A stretch of DNA of 36,363 nt from CAITSH01 sp945892985. GTDB lineage: Bacteria > Pseudomonadota > Gammaproteobacteria > Burkholderiales > SG8-39. Both the position numbers and the translations under genes were made by a program. Under the pieces are notes generated by a model. The model ran no database searches, was not told the origin of the DNA, and worked only from the letters and a program-made list of their open reading frames with translations. The stretch covers positions 1 through 36,363 of the forward strand of contig CAMDDU010000045.1 in the NCBI GenBank assembly GCA_945892985.1, given 5' to 3'. The first letter of the stretch is position 1; every line of letters begins with the position of its first letter. Below, piece after piece: positions 8,727 to 16,372 of this stretch.

Positions 8727-9628
8727 GCAGCCCGCGGGTGATCGCGCTGCGCAGCCTGCAGCTGGCGGTGACCGACATTGAAGCGTCCGAGCGGTTTTAT
8801 CGTGACGTCTGGGCGCTCGAAACGCTGCCGGAGGATGCGGCCGATCCGGAGGCAAGGCGCTTTCGCGCGAGCGGCGCCGAGCATCATGTGCTGACGCTGC
8901 GCAAGGCGGCAAGGCCGGGGCTGCGCGGTGTGCAGTTTGCCGCGCGCGATGCGCAAGCGGTGCGCGGCCTGCAGGAAGCGGCAAGGGCAGCGGGCGCGAC
9001 CATCACGCAAACGGCCGCCGCGTTACCGGCGGGGGCGGGTGGCGGCTACGGCTTTGTGCTGCGCAGTCCCGACGGGCTTGATATCGGAATATCGAGTGAT
9101 GTGGGCGCGCATGTGGACGTCCTGAACGACCGTTCGAGACCGGTGAATCTGACGCACGTCGTACTCAACAGCACGGACGTGCCGGCGCAGGTGGGCTTTT
9201 TTCGCGACGTGCTGGGTTTTCGCCTGAGCGATACCACCGCGCGCATGGAATTCATGCGCTGCGACGCCAACCACCACAGCCTGGCGATCGCCGGGGGCGA
9301 GGGCCTTTCGCTTAACCATGCCTCGTTTGCAATGCAGGACTTCGATGGCTTGATGCGTGGCTGCGGTCGGCTGAGTCGCGCCGGTTACGCCATCGAATGG
9401 GGCGTCGGCCGCCACGGTCCGGGCAACAACATTTTTGCCTACTTCATCGATCCGGACGGTTTTGCCGTGGAATACACCGCCGGCATGCAACAAATCGACG
9501 AGGCCGAGCATGTGCCCGGCACGGCGGAATACTGGACGAACTTTCCGATGCGGCCCTGCCGCTGGGGACTGGCGCGCAAGCCCTCGGCGGCCATGGAGCA
9601 GGCCTTCTGCGGCAAGCTCAAGGCCTGA
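8723..9628 (+). CDS. Extradiol ring-cleavage dioxygenase (BphC/catechol 2,3-dioxygenase type)
   Basis: 301 residues, two VOC domains. The C-terminal domain carries the complete extradiol set: H145 (VNLTHVVLN), H199 (LNHASF) and E250 (GFAVEYT) as iron ligands, and H184, H231 and Y240 as second-sphere residues. Spacings match BphC H210/H241/Y250/E260 closely. HGPGNNIFAYFIDPDG is a near match to the extradiol signature. The N-terminal domain is non-catalytic, as in BphC. It should cleave a catechol-like ring next to the hydroxyls. Its start overlaps the stop of the aldolase gene (ATGA), and the FAD hydroxylase gene follows 9 bp later, so these are coupled. The natural catechol is unknown. Confidence 0.88.
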   Translation: MSSPRVIALRSLQLAVTDIEASERFYRDVWALETLPEDAADPEARRFRASGAEHHVLTLRKAARPGLRGVQFAARDAQAVRGLQEAARAAGATITQTAAALPAGAGGGYGFVLRSPDGLDIGISSDVGAHVDVLNDRSRPVNLTHVVLNSTDVPAQVGFFRDVLGFRLSDTTARMEFMRCDANHHSLAIAGGEGLSLNHASFAMQDFDGLMRGCGRLSRAGYAIEWGVGRHGPGNNIFAYFIDPDGFAVEYTAGMQQIDEAEHVPGTAEYWTNFPMRPCRWGLARKPSAAMEQAFCGKLKA

Positions 9629-9637
9629 GGCGGGGGC

Positions 9638-11197
9638 ATGACGGTTCCGCGCTACGATATCGCCATCATCGGGTTCGGACCCTGCGGCGCCGTGGCGGCG
9701 GCCTTGCTCGGGCAAACGGGATTGCGCGTGCTGGTGGTGGAAAAATCTCGCCAGATTTACGACAAGCCGCGTGCCGTGGCCATGGATCACGAGATCATGC
9801 GCGTGCTGCAAGGCTGTGGCGTGGCTGCGGCGGTTGAGCCGCATACCGCACCCTTTACCCTGTCCGAGCGCTACGGCGCCGATGGACAGTTGTTGCGCCG
9901 TGTCGGCATGCTGCCGCCGCCCTATCCCATGGCCTGGGCGCCGACCATGGCTTTTCACCAGCCGATGGTGGAGAAGATCCTGCGCCAACGCATCGCCGAA
10001 CTGCCCGCAGTCGAAGTGCGTCTTGGTGTCGAGTTGACCGCGTTGTCGCAGGATGCACAAGGCGTCGAATTGATGCTGCGCGATGAAGATGGCGCGACCG
10101 CCTTGGCGCGGGTGCGTTACGCCATTGCCTGCGATGGGGCCTCCAGCACCGTGCGCCGCCTGCTTGACATCGCCGTCGAGGACCTCGGTTTCAACGAGCC
10201 CTGGCTGGTGATAGACCTGCTTGCCGGTAAGAAGGGGCGTGGGCGCCTGCCCGCTGTCAGCACGCATTTTTGCGATCCTGCCCGGCCGGCGATGTTTGTC
10301 GTCTGCACCGGCGATCACCGCCGCTTTGAAATCATGCTCAAGCCGGGCGAAGATCCGCAGCAGATGGAAAGCGAAGATGTGGTTTGGGACGTGCTCTCGC
10401 GCTGGGTGGCGCGCGACGAGGCGCAACTGTGGCGGCGTGCGAGCTACCGTTTTCGTGCCTTGGTGGCCAGGCAATGGCGCATCGGCCGTGTGTTTCTCGC
10501 CGGTGATGCCGCCCACCAGCAGCCGCCTTTTCTCGGCCAGGGCTGGTGTCAGGGCGTGCGCGACGTCTGCAACCTTTCCTGGAAACTGCAGCAGGTGTTC
10601 GCCGGCGAGGCGGACGAACACCTGCTCGACTCCTACTATGCCGAACGGAATGCCCATTTCCGCGAGCTGACACAGACCATACTGGGAATGGGCCGTTACC
10701 TGTGTGAACTCGATCCGGTTGTTGCGCGCGCGCGCGATGCGCAACTGCTGGCCGAGGCGGGTGGTGAAATCAGGACGGTACTGCGTCAGGATTTGATCCC
10801 CGGCCTGCGCTTGGGGTTTTTGTCGCCGCATGGGCATGGCGCCTGCGGTACGCTTTTTCCGCAGCCCTGGGTAGAGCAGCATGGAAGGCCGGTGCGGCTC
10901 GATGATGCCGCGGGCGGTGGCTGGCGCGTGGTGCTGGGCGATGCCGCGCTGTCGTGGCAGCCGCAGGTGGCTGCACCGCTGCGTTTGCTGCGGGTCGCCG
11001 CCGGGGAGCGCGCCGGCGCCTGGCGGGAAACCGAGGGCGTGCTCGCGGCTTGGTTTGCACGCCACGGTGTTGCTGCGGCGATTGTGCGCCCCGACCACTA
11101 TGTCTATGCGGTGGCGGACAGCGCGGCCGGGCTCGATGCCGAACTTGGCACGCTGGCCGGTGCTTGGGGCGGGATGCAGGCGAGGCAAGTGGCGTGA
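9638..11197 (+). CDS. FAD-dependent aromatic hydroxylase, MhpA-like
   Basis: 519 residues of the PHBH-fold flavoprotein monooxygenases. The N-terminal dinucleotide motif is IIGFGPCG at residues 11-17, with E35 of VVEKS for the ribose. The FAD motif near residues 289-310 reads GDAAHQQPPFLGQGWCQGVRD, almost the MhpA form. MhpA hydroxylates 3-(3-hydroxyphenyl)propionate to a 2,3-diol for meta-cleavage by an extradiol enzyme, the type encoded immediately upstream. Length and the thioredoxin-like C-terminal part also agree. The substrate is probably a hydroxylated phenylalkanoate or a similar phenol, but this cannot be fixed from sequence. Confidence 0.88.
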   Translation: MTVPRYDIAIIGFGPCGAVAAALLGQTGLRVLVVEKSRQIYDKPRAVAMDHEIMRVLQGCGVAAAVEPHTAPFTLSERYGADGQLLRRVGMLPPPYPMAWAPTMAFHQPMVEKILRQRIAELPAVEVRLGVELTALSQDAQGVELMLRDEDGATALARVRYAIACDGASSTVRRLLDIAVEDLGFNEPWLVIDLLAGKKGRGRLPAVSTHFCDPARPAMFVVCTGDHRRFEIMLKPGEDPQQMESEDVVWDVLSRWVARDEAQLWRRASYRFRALVARQWRIGRVFLAGDAAHQQPPFLGQGWCQGVRDVCNLSWKLQQVFAGEADEHLLDSYYAERNAHFRELTQTILGMGRYLCELDPVVARARDAQLLAEAGGEIRTVLRQDLIPGLRLGFLSPHGHGACGTLFPQPWVEQHGRPVRLDDAAGGGWRVVLGDAALSWQPQVAAPLRLLRVAAGERAGAWRETEGVLAAWFARHGVAAAIVRPDHYVYAVADSAAGLDAELGTLAGAWGGMQARQVA

Positions 11198-11219
11198 GCA
11201 TGCAGATGCGATGCGGCGC

Positions 11220-12068
11220 ATGAAAATCGTCGTCACAGGCGGCAGCGGACAACTCGGTCGGCAGGTTGTGGCCGAACTTTGCGCCGCGGGCCATGCGGTG
11301 TTGAGTGTCGATCGCCAGCCGCATCCGGACGGACACAGCCCGGCGCGGATTGGAAACCTGCTCGACCCTGCGGTGCTGCTCGATGCCTGCGAGGGTGCGG
11401 ATGGCCTTGTTCACCTGGCCGCGCATATCGCCCCCAATATCGCCAGCGACACCGCCACGTTCAACGACAACACGCAGATGACTTATAACGCGCTGCACGC
11501 GGCGGCTGAACATGGCATCAAGCGTGCGGTGATTGCATCCAGTCTGGCGGCTTACGGCTATCTTTACGGACGTCCCGGAGGCACACCCGATTACCTGCCG
11601 ATAGACGAAGCCCACCGCTGCCGGCCGACCGACCCCTACGGCCTCTCCAAAGTGGTTGGCGAGAGCATCGCCGACTCGTTTGCGCTCGCTAAGGGCATGG
11701 GCATCGCCAGTCTGCGCTTGCCCGGCATCAATTACGACCCGGCCTTCAAGCGCCTATTCAGCTTGATGGCGGACCCGGCTTTTCGGCGGCCGGGTTTCTG
11801 GACTTACGTGGATGTGCGCGATGCGGCCCTTGCCTGCCGGCTTGGCATCGAGGCATCGCTTGCCGGGCATCGCATCTTCAACATAGCCGCGCCCGCCAGC
11901 AATATGCGGGAGCCGACCGCCGCGTTGATAGAACGCCATTTTCCCGCATTGCGCGACATTCGCTGCCAGGCCGCAGGCAACTGGAGCGGCATGGATTGCA
12001 CGCGGGCGGCGCGTGAGCTGGGGTTCCACGCCCGCTATACCTGGGAAGCACTCGCCAGCCAGGCCTGA
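11220..12068 (+). CDS. NAD-dependent epimerase/dehydratase family protein (extended SDR)
   Basis: About 282 residues. The N-terminal Rossmann motif is VVTGGSGQLGRQV and the active site has the SDR Tyr-Lys pair in DPYGLSKVVGE. The segments DGLVHLAAHIAP and VIASSLAAYGYLYG are standard for extended SDRs. The start is 11220 (MKIVVTGG) or 11211 (MRRMKIV); no good Shine-Dalgarno sequence is visible. It follows the FAD hydroxylase after about 20 bp. It could oxidise or reduce a pathway intermediate, but many members act on nucleotide sugars; the pathway role is inferred from position. Confidence 0.85.
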   Translation: MKIVVTGGSGQLGRQVVAELCAAGHAVLSVDRQPHPDGHSPARIGNLLDPAVLLDACEGADGLVHLAAHIAPNIASDTATFNDNTQMTYNALHAAAEHGIKRAVIASSLAAYGYLYGRPGGTPDYLPIDEAHRCRPTDPYGLSKVVGESIADSFALAKGMGIASLRLPGINYDPAFKRLFSLMADPAFRRPGFWTYVDVRDAALACRLGIEASLAGHRIFNIAAPASNMREPTAALIERHFPALRDIRCQAAGNWSGMDCTRAARELGFHARYTWEALASQA

Positions 12069-12091
12069 AAGTGATGGCAACGGTGGGGTAT

Positions 12092-12126
12092 GGCTGGAAA
12101 CCCTTTGCAGGCGCGGTTTTTCAGCC
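12092..12126 (+). repeat. 35-bp palindromic repeat, copy A
   Basis: GGCTGGAAA at one end and TTTTTCAGCC at the other, total 35 bp, with an imperfect stem. It lies between the epimerase gene and the DUF5666-like gene. It is the most diverged of five copies of the same length found at 12092, 19447, 19688, 23444 and 25209. Confidence 0.6.
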
Positions 12127-12231
12127 ATTGCCCCCAGCCGGGCACGGGCCATGGCGATTGCGGCTATCATCTTTCGCGGCGCGCAGTGCCGCGAAACTCT
12201 GGTCATTGCAACTTTCAACGGGGGAATACCA

Positions 12232-12843
12232 ATGCATAGACTGCGTCTACTTTGCGTGCTCGGCGCGGCCTTGTTAAGCACGTTTCTAAGCGCGCCGGCC
12301 GCGGCACAAACCGCGGTGCGCATACGCGGCGATATCACCGCCGTCAGCGGCAATATGCTGTCGGTGAAAACGCGCGAGGGGCAGGCGCTCACAGTCGAAC
12401 TGTCCGACAAGACCACCTTTGCCTACATGCGGGCGCTCAAGCTTGAGGATGTGAAGCCGGGCACGGCGCTTGGCACCAGCGCGGTGAAGGGGCCGGAGGG
12501 CAAGCTGATCGCGCGTGAACTGCATCTGTTTGCAGCCGGGCGCGGCATCCCCAACGAGGGCCATCGCCCCTGGGACCTGGAGCCGGGTTCGAGCATGACC
12601 AACGCCACGGTTTCGGCGGTGGCGCAGGCCATGGGCGGTCGCGAGATCACCCTGACCTACCAGGGCGGCAAGCAGCAGGTGATTGTGCCCGCCGGCATCC
12701 CGGTGGTCAGCGCGGTCGAGGGCGACCGTTCGCTGCTGCTGGTGGGCGCCTATGTTGTTATCGCCGCCACCGTCAGTCCGGAGAACAAGCTTACCGCCAC
12801 GCGGGTGCAGGTGACCCGCGACGGCGTGCGGCCGCCGACCTGA
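12232..12843 (+). CDS. Secreted DUF5666-like protein
   Basis: 203 residues. A signal peptide (MHRLRLLCVLGAALLSTFLS) precedes a probable cleavage at APAAAQ. The mature part has short beta-rich repeats such as IRGDITAVSGNMLSVKTREG and GSSMTNATVSAVAQAMGG, the pattern of small OB-like DUF5666 domains in exported proteins. No enzyme motif is seen and the function is unknown. ATG at 12232 is chosen for the signal peptide and the GGGGGAATACCA ribosome binding site. It interrupts the catabolic gene order, with 163 bp upstream and 107 bp downstream, so it may be its own transcription unit. Confidence 0.72.
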   Translation: MHRLRLLCVLGAALLSTFLSAPAAAQTAVRIRGDITAVSGNMLSVKTREGQALTVELSDKTTFAYMRALKLEDVKPGTALGTSAVKGPEGKLIARELHLFAAGRGIPNEGHRPWDLEPGSSMTNATVSAVAQAMGGREITLTYQGGKQQVIVPAGIPVVSAVEGDRSLLLVGAYVVIAATVSPENKLTATRVQVTRDGVRPPT

Positions 12844-12950
12844 TTGCGATGTTCCGCCCGCGCCTTGCGCCGCAGTAGTTGTGCCGGCGTTAGAATGTCG
12901 GATCAGGGCGGTGTGGCCGCCCGAATCCATTTTGTGAAAATGATAACAAC

Positions 12951-13679
12951 ATGAGCAAACCCCTAGAAGGACGCATCGCGCTGATCACCGGCGCCAATCG
13001 CGGCATCGGCCTTGCCATCGCCAAAGCCTACGGCCGTGCCGGCGCGCACTGCATACTGGCCGCCCGCAACAAGGCTGCGCTGGAGGCGGTCGCCGCTGAA
13101 ATCACTGCCGCCGGTGGTACGGCCGAGACGCTGGGCATGGATCTGGAACGGCCGGCATCCATCGCCGCTGCCATCGACCTGATTGTGCGCAGGCACCCGC
13201 GTCTGGACATCTTTGTCGCCAATGCTGCGTCGCTGGGCGCGCGCCAAGCCATCGTCCAGTACCCGATGGCGGTCTGGCTGCATACTTTTCAGGTCAACGT
13301 GCACGCCAATTTGCAGTTGCTGCAGGGACTGGACGGGCTGCTGCGCAAGTCCGATGCCGGGCGCGTTATTTTCCTCAGCGCCGCGGTGGCCACCAACGCC
13401 AAGGCGACGACCGGATCGTATGCGGTGAGCAAGGCCGCGCTCGAGGCGGTGGCGCGCATTTACGGCATCGAGGGCAAGGGCGGCAAGGTTACCGTCAACA
13501 CCGTGAGTCCGGGTGCCACGCGCACCGCCATGCGCGCGGCCGCCGCGCCCGATGAGGATCCGATGACACTGAAGACGCCCGAGGACATCGCGCCGCTGTT
13601 TGTCGAGATGGCCATGCCTTCCTACACGCGTCACGACGAGTGGATAGCCGCCGATGACTGGTTGCGGGCGAAACAATGA
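12951..13679 (+). CDS. Short-chain dehydrogenase/reductase (classical SDR)
   Basis: 242 residues. The cofactor motif is TGANRGIG near residue 14, followed by ILAARN, then NAASLG in place of the usual NAG. The catalytic Ser lies in FLSAAVA and the Tyr-Lys pair in SYAVSKAALE. The arginine in AARN suggests NADP(H). In a ring-hydroxylation pathway such a protein may oxidise a cis-dihydrodiol or an alcohol, but the family is too broad to assign a substrate. Its stop overlaps the next gene start by 4 bp (ATGA), which links it to the Bug and FAH genes. Confidence 0.9.
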   Translation: MSKPLEGRIALITGANRGIGLAIAKAYGRAGAHCILAARNKAALEAVAAEITAAGGTAETLGMDLERPASIAAAIDLIVRRHPRLDIFVANAASLGARQAIVQYPMAVWLHTFQVNVHANLQLLQGLDGLLRKSDAGRVIFLSAAVATNAKATTGSYAVSKAALEAVARIYGIEGKGGKVTVNTVSPGATRTAMRAAAAPDEDPMTLKTPEDIAPLFVEMAMPSYTRHDEWIAADDWLRAKQ

Positions 13680-14638
13680 GGCCATTGATGCTGGCGCGGA
13701 TAGTGGCTTTTGCGGTGTTTGCGTTCGGACTGCTGCCGCCCGCGCTGTCTGCCGATGCCTATCCGTCCAAGCCGATTCGTTTTGTCGTGCCGTTTCCGCC
13801 TGGCAACGCCGGCGACATCATGGCGCGCATGCTGGGCGAGAAGCTGACGCAAAGCATGAGGCAGACGGTGATCGTGGAAAACCGGCCCGGTGCCGGCGGC
13901 AATATCGGCGCCGAGCTCGTCGCCAGGGCGCCGGCCGACGGCTACACCGTGCTCATCGGCGCCAGCGGCATTTTTACCGCCAACCAGTTTCTCTATAAAC
14001 TCGCTTTCGATCCGCAAAAGGATTTCGCGCCGGTTACCCTGCTCTACAGCGGCGTGCCCCTGTTGGTGGTGAGCCCCAAGGTCGAGGCGAAGACGCTCCA
14101 GGAGCTGATCGACAGTGCGCGCAAAAATCCGGGCAAGTACACCTACGCATCCTACGGCTCGGGGCACGTGTCGCACATCATCGGCGAGATGTTCAAGCAG
14201 GCGGCGGGTATCGAGCTGTTGCACATCCCCTACAAAAATTCGCCGCTGCCCGATGTGATGTCGGGGCAGGTGGACATGATTTTCGAGTCGCCGCTGTTGG
14301 TGGCGCAAAACCTTGCCAAGCTGCGCCCGCTGGCGGTGGTGGGGCCAAAGCGTAATCCAAGGCTGCCGGAAGTGCCGGCCATGGCCGAGGCGCTGCCCGG
14401 CTTCGAGGTCACCGGCTGGCTGGGCGCCTTCGTACCCGCCGCCACCCCGGCCGAGGTGGTGCAGCAACTCAATCGCGGCTTTGCCGCCGCCATTGGCAGC
14501 CCTGATTTTAGAAAACGCCTGGACGAGTTGATGCTCGATCCGGGCGGCAATTCACCCGAGGAGTTCGCCGCATATGTGCGTGCGATGTCCGAGCGTATCG
14601 GGCGCGTGATCCGCGCCGCCAACATCAAGTCGGAGTAG
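13676..14638 (+). CDS. Bug family substrate-binding protein, cluster 1 distal copy
   Basis: 320 residues with a signal peptide (MLARIVAFAVFAFGLLPPAL, cleavage near LSADA). Bug motifs are YPSKPIRFVVPFPPGN, VIVENRPGAGGNIG, ADGYTVL and LHIPYKNSP. The start overlaps the SDR stop by 4 bp and the FAH gene follows after 5 bp, so the three are one translational unit. A second receptor in one cluster may serve a different ligand from the 4857 gene. No membrane partner is encoded nearby. Confidence 0.93.
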   Translation: MRPLMLARIVAFAVFAFGLLPPALSADAYPSKPIRFVVPFPPGNAGDIMARMLGEKLTQSMRQTVIVENRPGAGGNIGAELVARAPADGYTVLIGASGIFTANQFLYKLAFDPQKDFAPVTLLYSGVPLLVVSPKVEAKTLQELIDSARKNPGKYTYASYGSGHVSHIIGEMFKQAAGIELLHIPYKNSPLPDVMSGQVDMIFESPLLVAQNLAKLRPLAVVGPKRNPRLPEVPAMAEALPGFEVTGWLGAFVPAATPAEVVQQLNRGFAAAIGSPDFRKRLDELMLDPGGNSPEEFAAYVRAMSERIGRVIRAANIKSE

Positions 14639-14643
14639 CGAGA

Positions 14644-15441
14644 ATGAAATGGTGCAGAGTTGCGCGAGACAGTGGTCCAACCTACGCATTGGTCGAGGGG
14701 GAGGGGGCGGAAGCAGAGGTGATCTTCCTGCGCCGGGCGCCGTTTGAGAGTTTTGAGACCACCGGTGTGCGCCGGCCCCTTGCCGGCCTCAAGCTCCTGC
14801 CGCCGGTGATGCCGCCAAATTTTTACGCCGCCGGGCTCAACTACGCCGCCCACATAGACTGGGCCAACCACTATCACGGCATGTCGCTCAAGCTGCCGAC
14901 GCAAGCGGACATCGGCTACCGCTCGGCCAACGCGCTGGTGGGGACTGGCGGCGATATTGTCATCCCGAAAAAGTCGCCCGGGCCCATTGAGTTTGAGGGC
15001 GAACTGGTTGCCGTGATCGGCAAGCAGGCCAAGCACATGACCGAGGCCAATGCCCTTGACTGCGTTGCCGGCTATACGCTTGGCAATGACCTCAGCGAGC
15101 GCGCGTACCAGAAGTCCGACCGCACGCTGTGGCGCGCTAAAAATATCGACACCTTCAAGCCGATGGGGCCTTTCGTGGTCGGTGGCATAGACCCGATGAA
15201 CCAGATCATCACGGTGAAAATAAACGGCAAGGTCGCCTCCGAGTACAGCACCGCAAAAATGCTCTTCAGCCTGCAGCATTACATCGCGCGCATGACCGAA
15301 TTCATCACGCTTTATCCGGGCGATGTGATCTGGCTCGGTTGCGACGGCCCGACTATTCCGGCGCTGGTCGAGGGCGATGTGATCGAAGTCGTCAACGCTG
15401 CCATCGGCACCTTGAGCAACCGCGTGGTGCGTGAAACCTGA
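14644..15441 (+). CDS. Fumarylacetoacetate hydrolase (FAH) family protein
   Basis: 265 residues. The C-terminal FAH fold shows PPNFYAAGLNYAAHI, then the metal-binding acidic residues in IEFEGELVAVIG and GYTLGNDLSER, and FKPMGPFVVGG. Family members hydrolyse or decarboxylate 2-oxo or 1,3-diketo acids; HpcE, 2-hydroxyhepta-2,4-diene-1,7-dioate isomerase and acylpyruvases are examples. In a meta-cleavage cluster a hydratase, decarboxylase or hydrolase acting on a 2-hydroxymuconate-like acid is plausible. It is the last intact gene of cluster 1; DNA after it is scarred by a transposase relic. Confidence 0.9.
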   Translation: MKWCRVARDSGPTYALVEGEGAEAEVIFLRRAPFESFETTGVRRPLAGLKLLPPVMPPNFYAAGLNYAAHIDWANHYHGMSLKLPTQADIGYRSANALVGTGGDIVIPKKSPGPIEFEGELVAVIGKQAKHMTEANALDCVAGYTLGNDLSERAYQKSDRTLWRAKNIDTFKPMGPFVVGGIDPMNQIITVKINGKVASEYSTAKMLFSLQHYIARMTEFITLYPGDVIWLGCDGPTIPALVEGDVIEVVNAAIGTLSNRVVRET

Positions 15442-15456
15442 GTCGGCGTTGCGTGC

Positions 15457-15605
15457 GTGCGGGTGAGGGAGCTCATCAAAAACGCCACCGCCATGCTGGT
15501 GCTGCTGGCGCTGGCGATCCAGGCCGCGCCAATGCGTGCCGATGACATGGCCGCGCCTGGCCTGATCAGCGTTGAGACCCGGGGCGTCAGGCTGCCCATA
15601 CTAGT
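15457..15605 (+). pseudogene. Truncated 5' end of a secreted protein, possibly an alpha/beta hydrolase
   Basis: A GTG-initiated frame starts 16 bp after the FAH stop and encodes a signal-like segment (NATAMLVLLALAIQAAPMRA) and then LISVETRGVRLPILV. The latter resembles the first strand of secreted alpha/beta hydrolases, but this is a weak match. The frame then runs into sequence that on the opposite strand belongs to an IS91 transposase (junction near 15600-15612), and stops at 15639 after a few unrelated residues. It is best read as a gene cut by an insertion, with its 3' part lost. Confidence 0.5.
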
Positions 15606-16044
15606 CGCTGCCCTCCTCCTCGATGAGCTAGCCAAGTAGGCTTAGCATTTTCATCAGGCGCGCGACAATCTTGTCGAGCAAGTCCGCTAATTCATCGCGG
15701 CTGGGGGCGTGCGCTTCCTGGAATTCTGGTTCACCCTCGGTTCGCCGATAGACTACGTCGAGTACCAGACAGTGCAGATGGATGTTCAGATTGGCGGCCG
15801 AGCCAAATCTCTGTATCAGCGTGACAGCGCCGGTGTCGGCTGTAGCGCGTTTCAGCCCCGCCTGCTTGAGCAGAACCCCCGCGATGACGCGGTGGATGAT
15901 GCGTAGCACCGACGTGAGCAATTCGGGGGTGCGCAGCGAACAGAATACGCAGCGGGATTGGAAACGACAGCACCCATTGGCGTACCGGCACGCGTGGGAT
16001 GACCTCGTCGACCGGGTACGCGGCGCTCTGGGTCATGCGCCGCG

Positions 16045-16065
16045 CGCCGCACGCCGCACGCCGCA
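16045..16065 (+). repeat. 7-bp tandem repeat (CGCCGCA x3) inside the transposase relic
   Basis: Three perfect copies of CGCCGCA. On the coding (minus) strand a single TGCGGCG joined to CGCGGCGCATGACC would read C-G-A-R-R-M-T, the normal IS91 sequence. Two extra copies add 14 bp and shift the frame. Confidence 0.9.
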
Positions 16066-16222
16066 CTAGGGGCAAAACCCGCGCCGTTTGCAGGAAAACG
16101 CCACCAGCTTCTCGGGTGCGCAGTCAACACAGCGCACGCGTAGAAATCCGTGCGCCAGAATGCCGCATCCGAGAAAGGCCTCAAACTCGTCTTTGACAAA
16201 CTCAGGCAGGAGCATTTTCTGC

Positions 16223-16246
16223 TGCATGCATGCATGCATGCATGCA
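16223..16246 (+). repeat. 4-bp tandem repeat (TGCA x6)
   Basis: Six perfect TGCA units followed by two CGCA units (16247-16254), at the N-terminal edge of the transposase relic. The tetranucleotide is self-complementary, so the tract can fold as a hairpin and is expected to be prone to slippage. Confidence 0.9.
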
Positions 16247-16372
16247 CGCACGCAGCGAGACGATTAGGGTCGGGGCAATCCATCCATGACGCCTGCCCGG
16301 ACATCCAAAACGATCCCTGCGTGAATCAATACGACTTTGTCCTTAGGGTTCGGTCGCGCATCTCGATCCGGT

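Larger units (their letters stand above)
15606..16260 (-). pseudogene. Decayed IS91 family transposase fragment
   Basis: Three reading frames in turn match one IS91-type transposase. First, LPEFVKDEFEAFLGCGILAH with the zinc-binding CVDC, then FSCKRRGFCP (16066-16251). Next, ARRMTQSAAYPVDEVIPRVP, then QWVLSFPIPLRILFA (15920-16045 or so). Last, TGAVTLIQRFGSAANLNIHL with the HLH of the HUH nuclease and HCLVLDVVY (15628-15921). Internal TAG stops lie at about 16064-16066 and 15637. About the first 40 percent of the protein remains; the region with the catalytic tyrosines is absent. The 7-bp expansion at 16045-16065 explains one frameshift. The N-terminus is also poor, running into a TGCA repeat. 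Confidence 0.85.

Noticed and set aside
9023..11236. A 737-codon open frame on the minus strand opposite the dioxygenase and hydroxylase genes
   Set aside because: It overlaps two well-supported plus-strand genes, has no family motif and is His/Arg/Gln-rich in the way of antisense frames in high-GC DNA.
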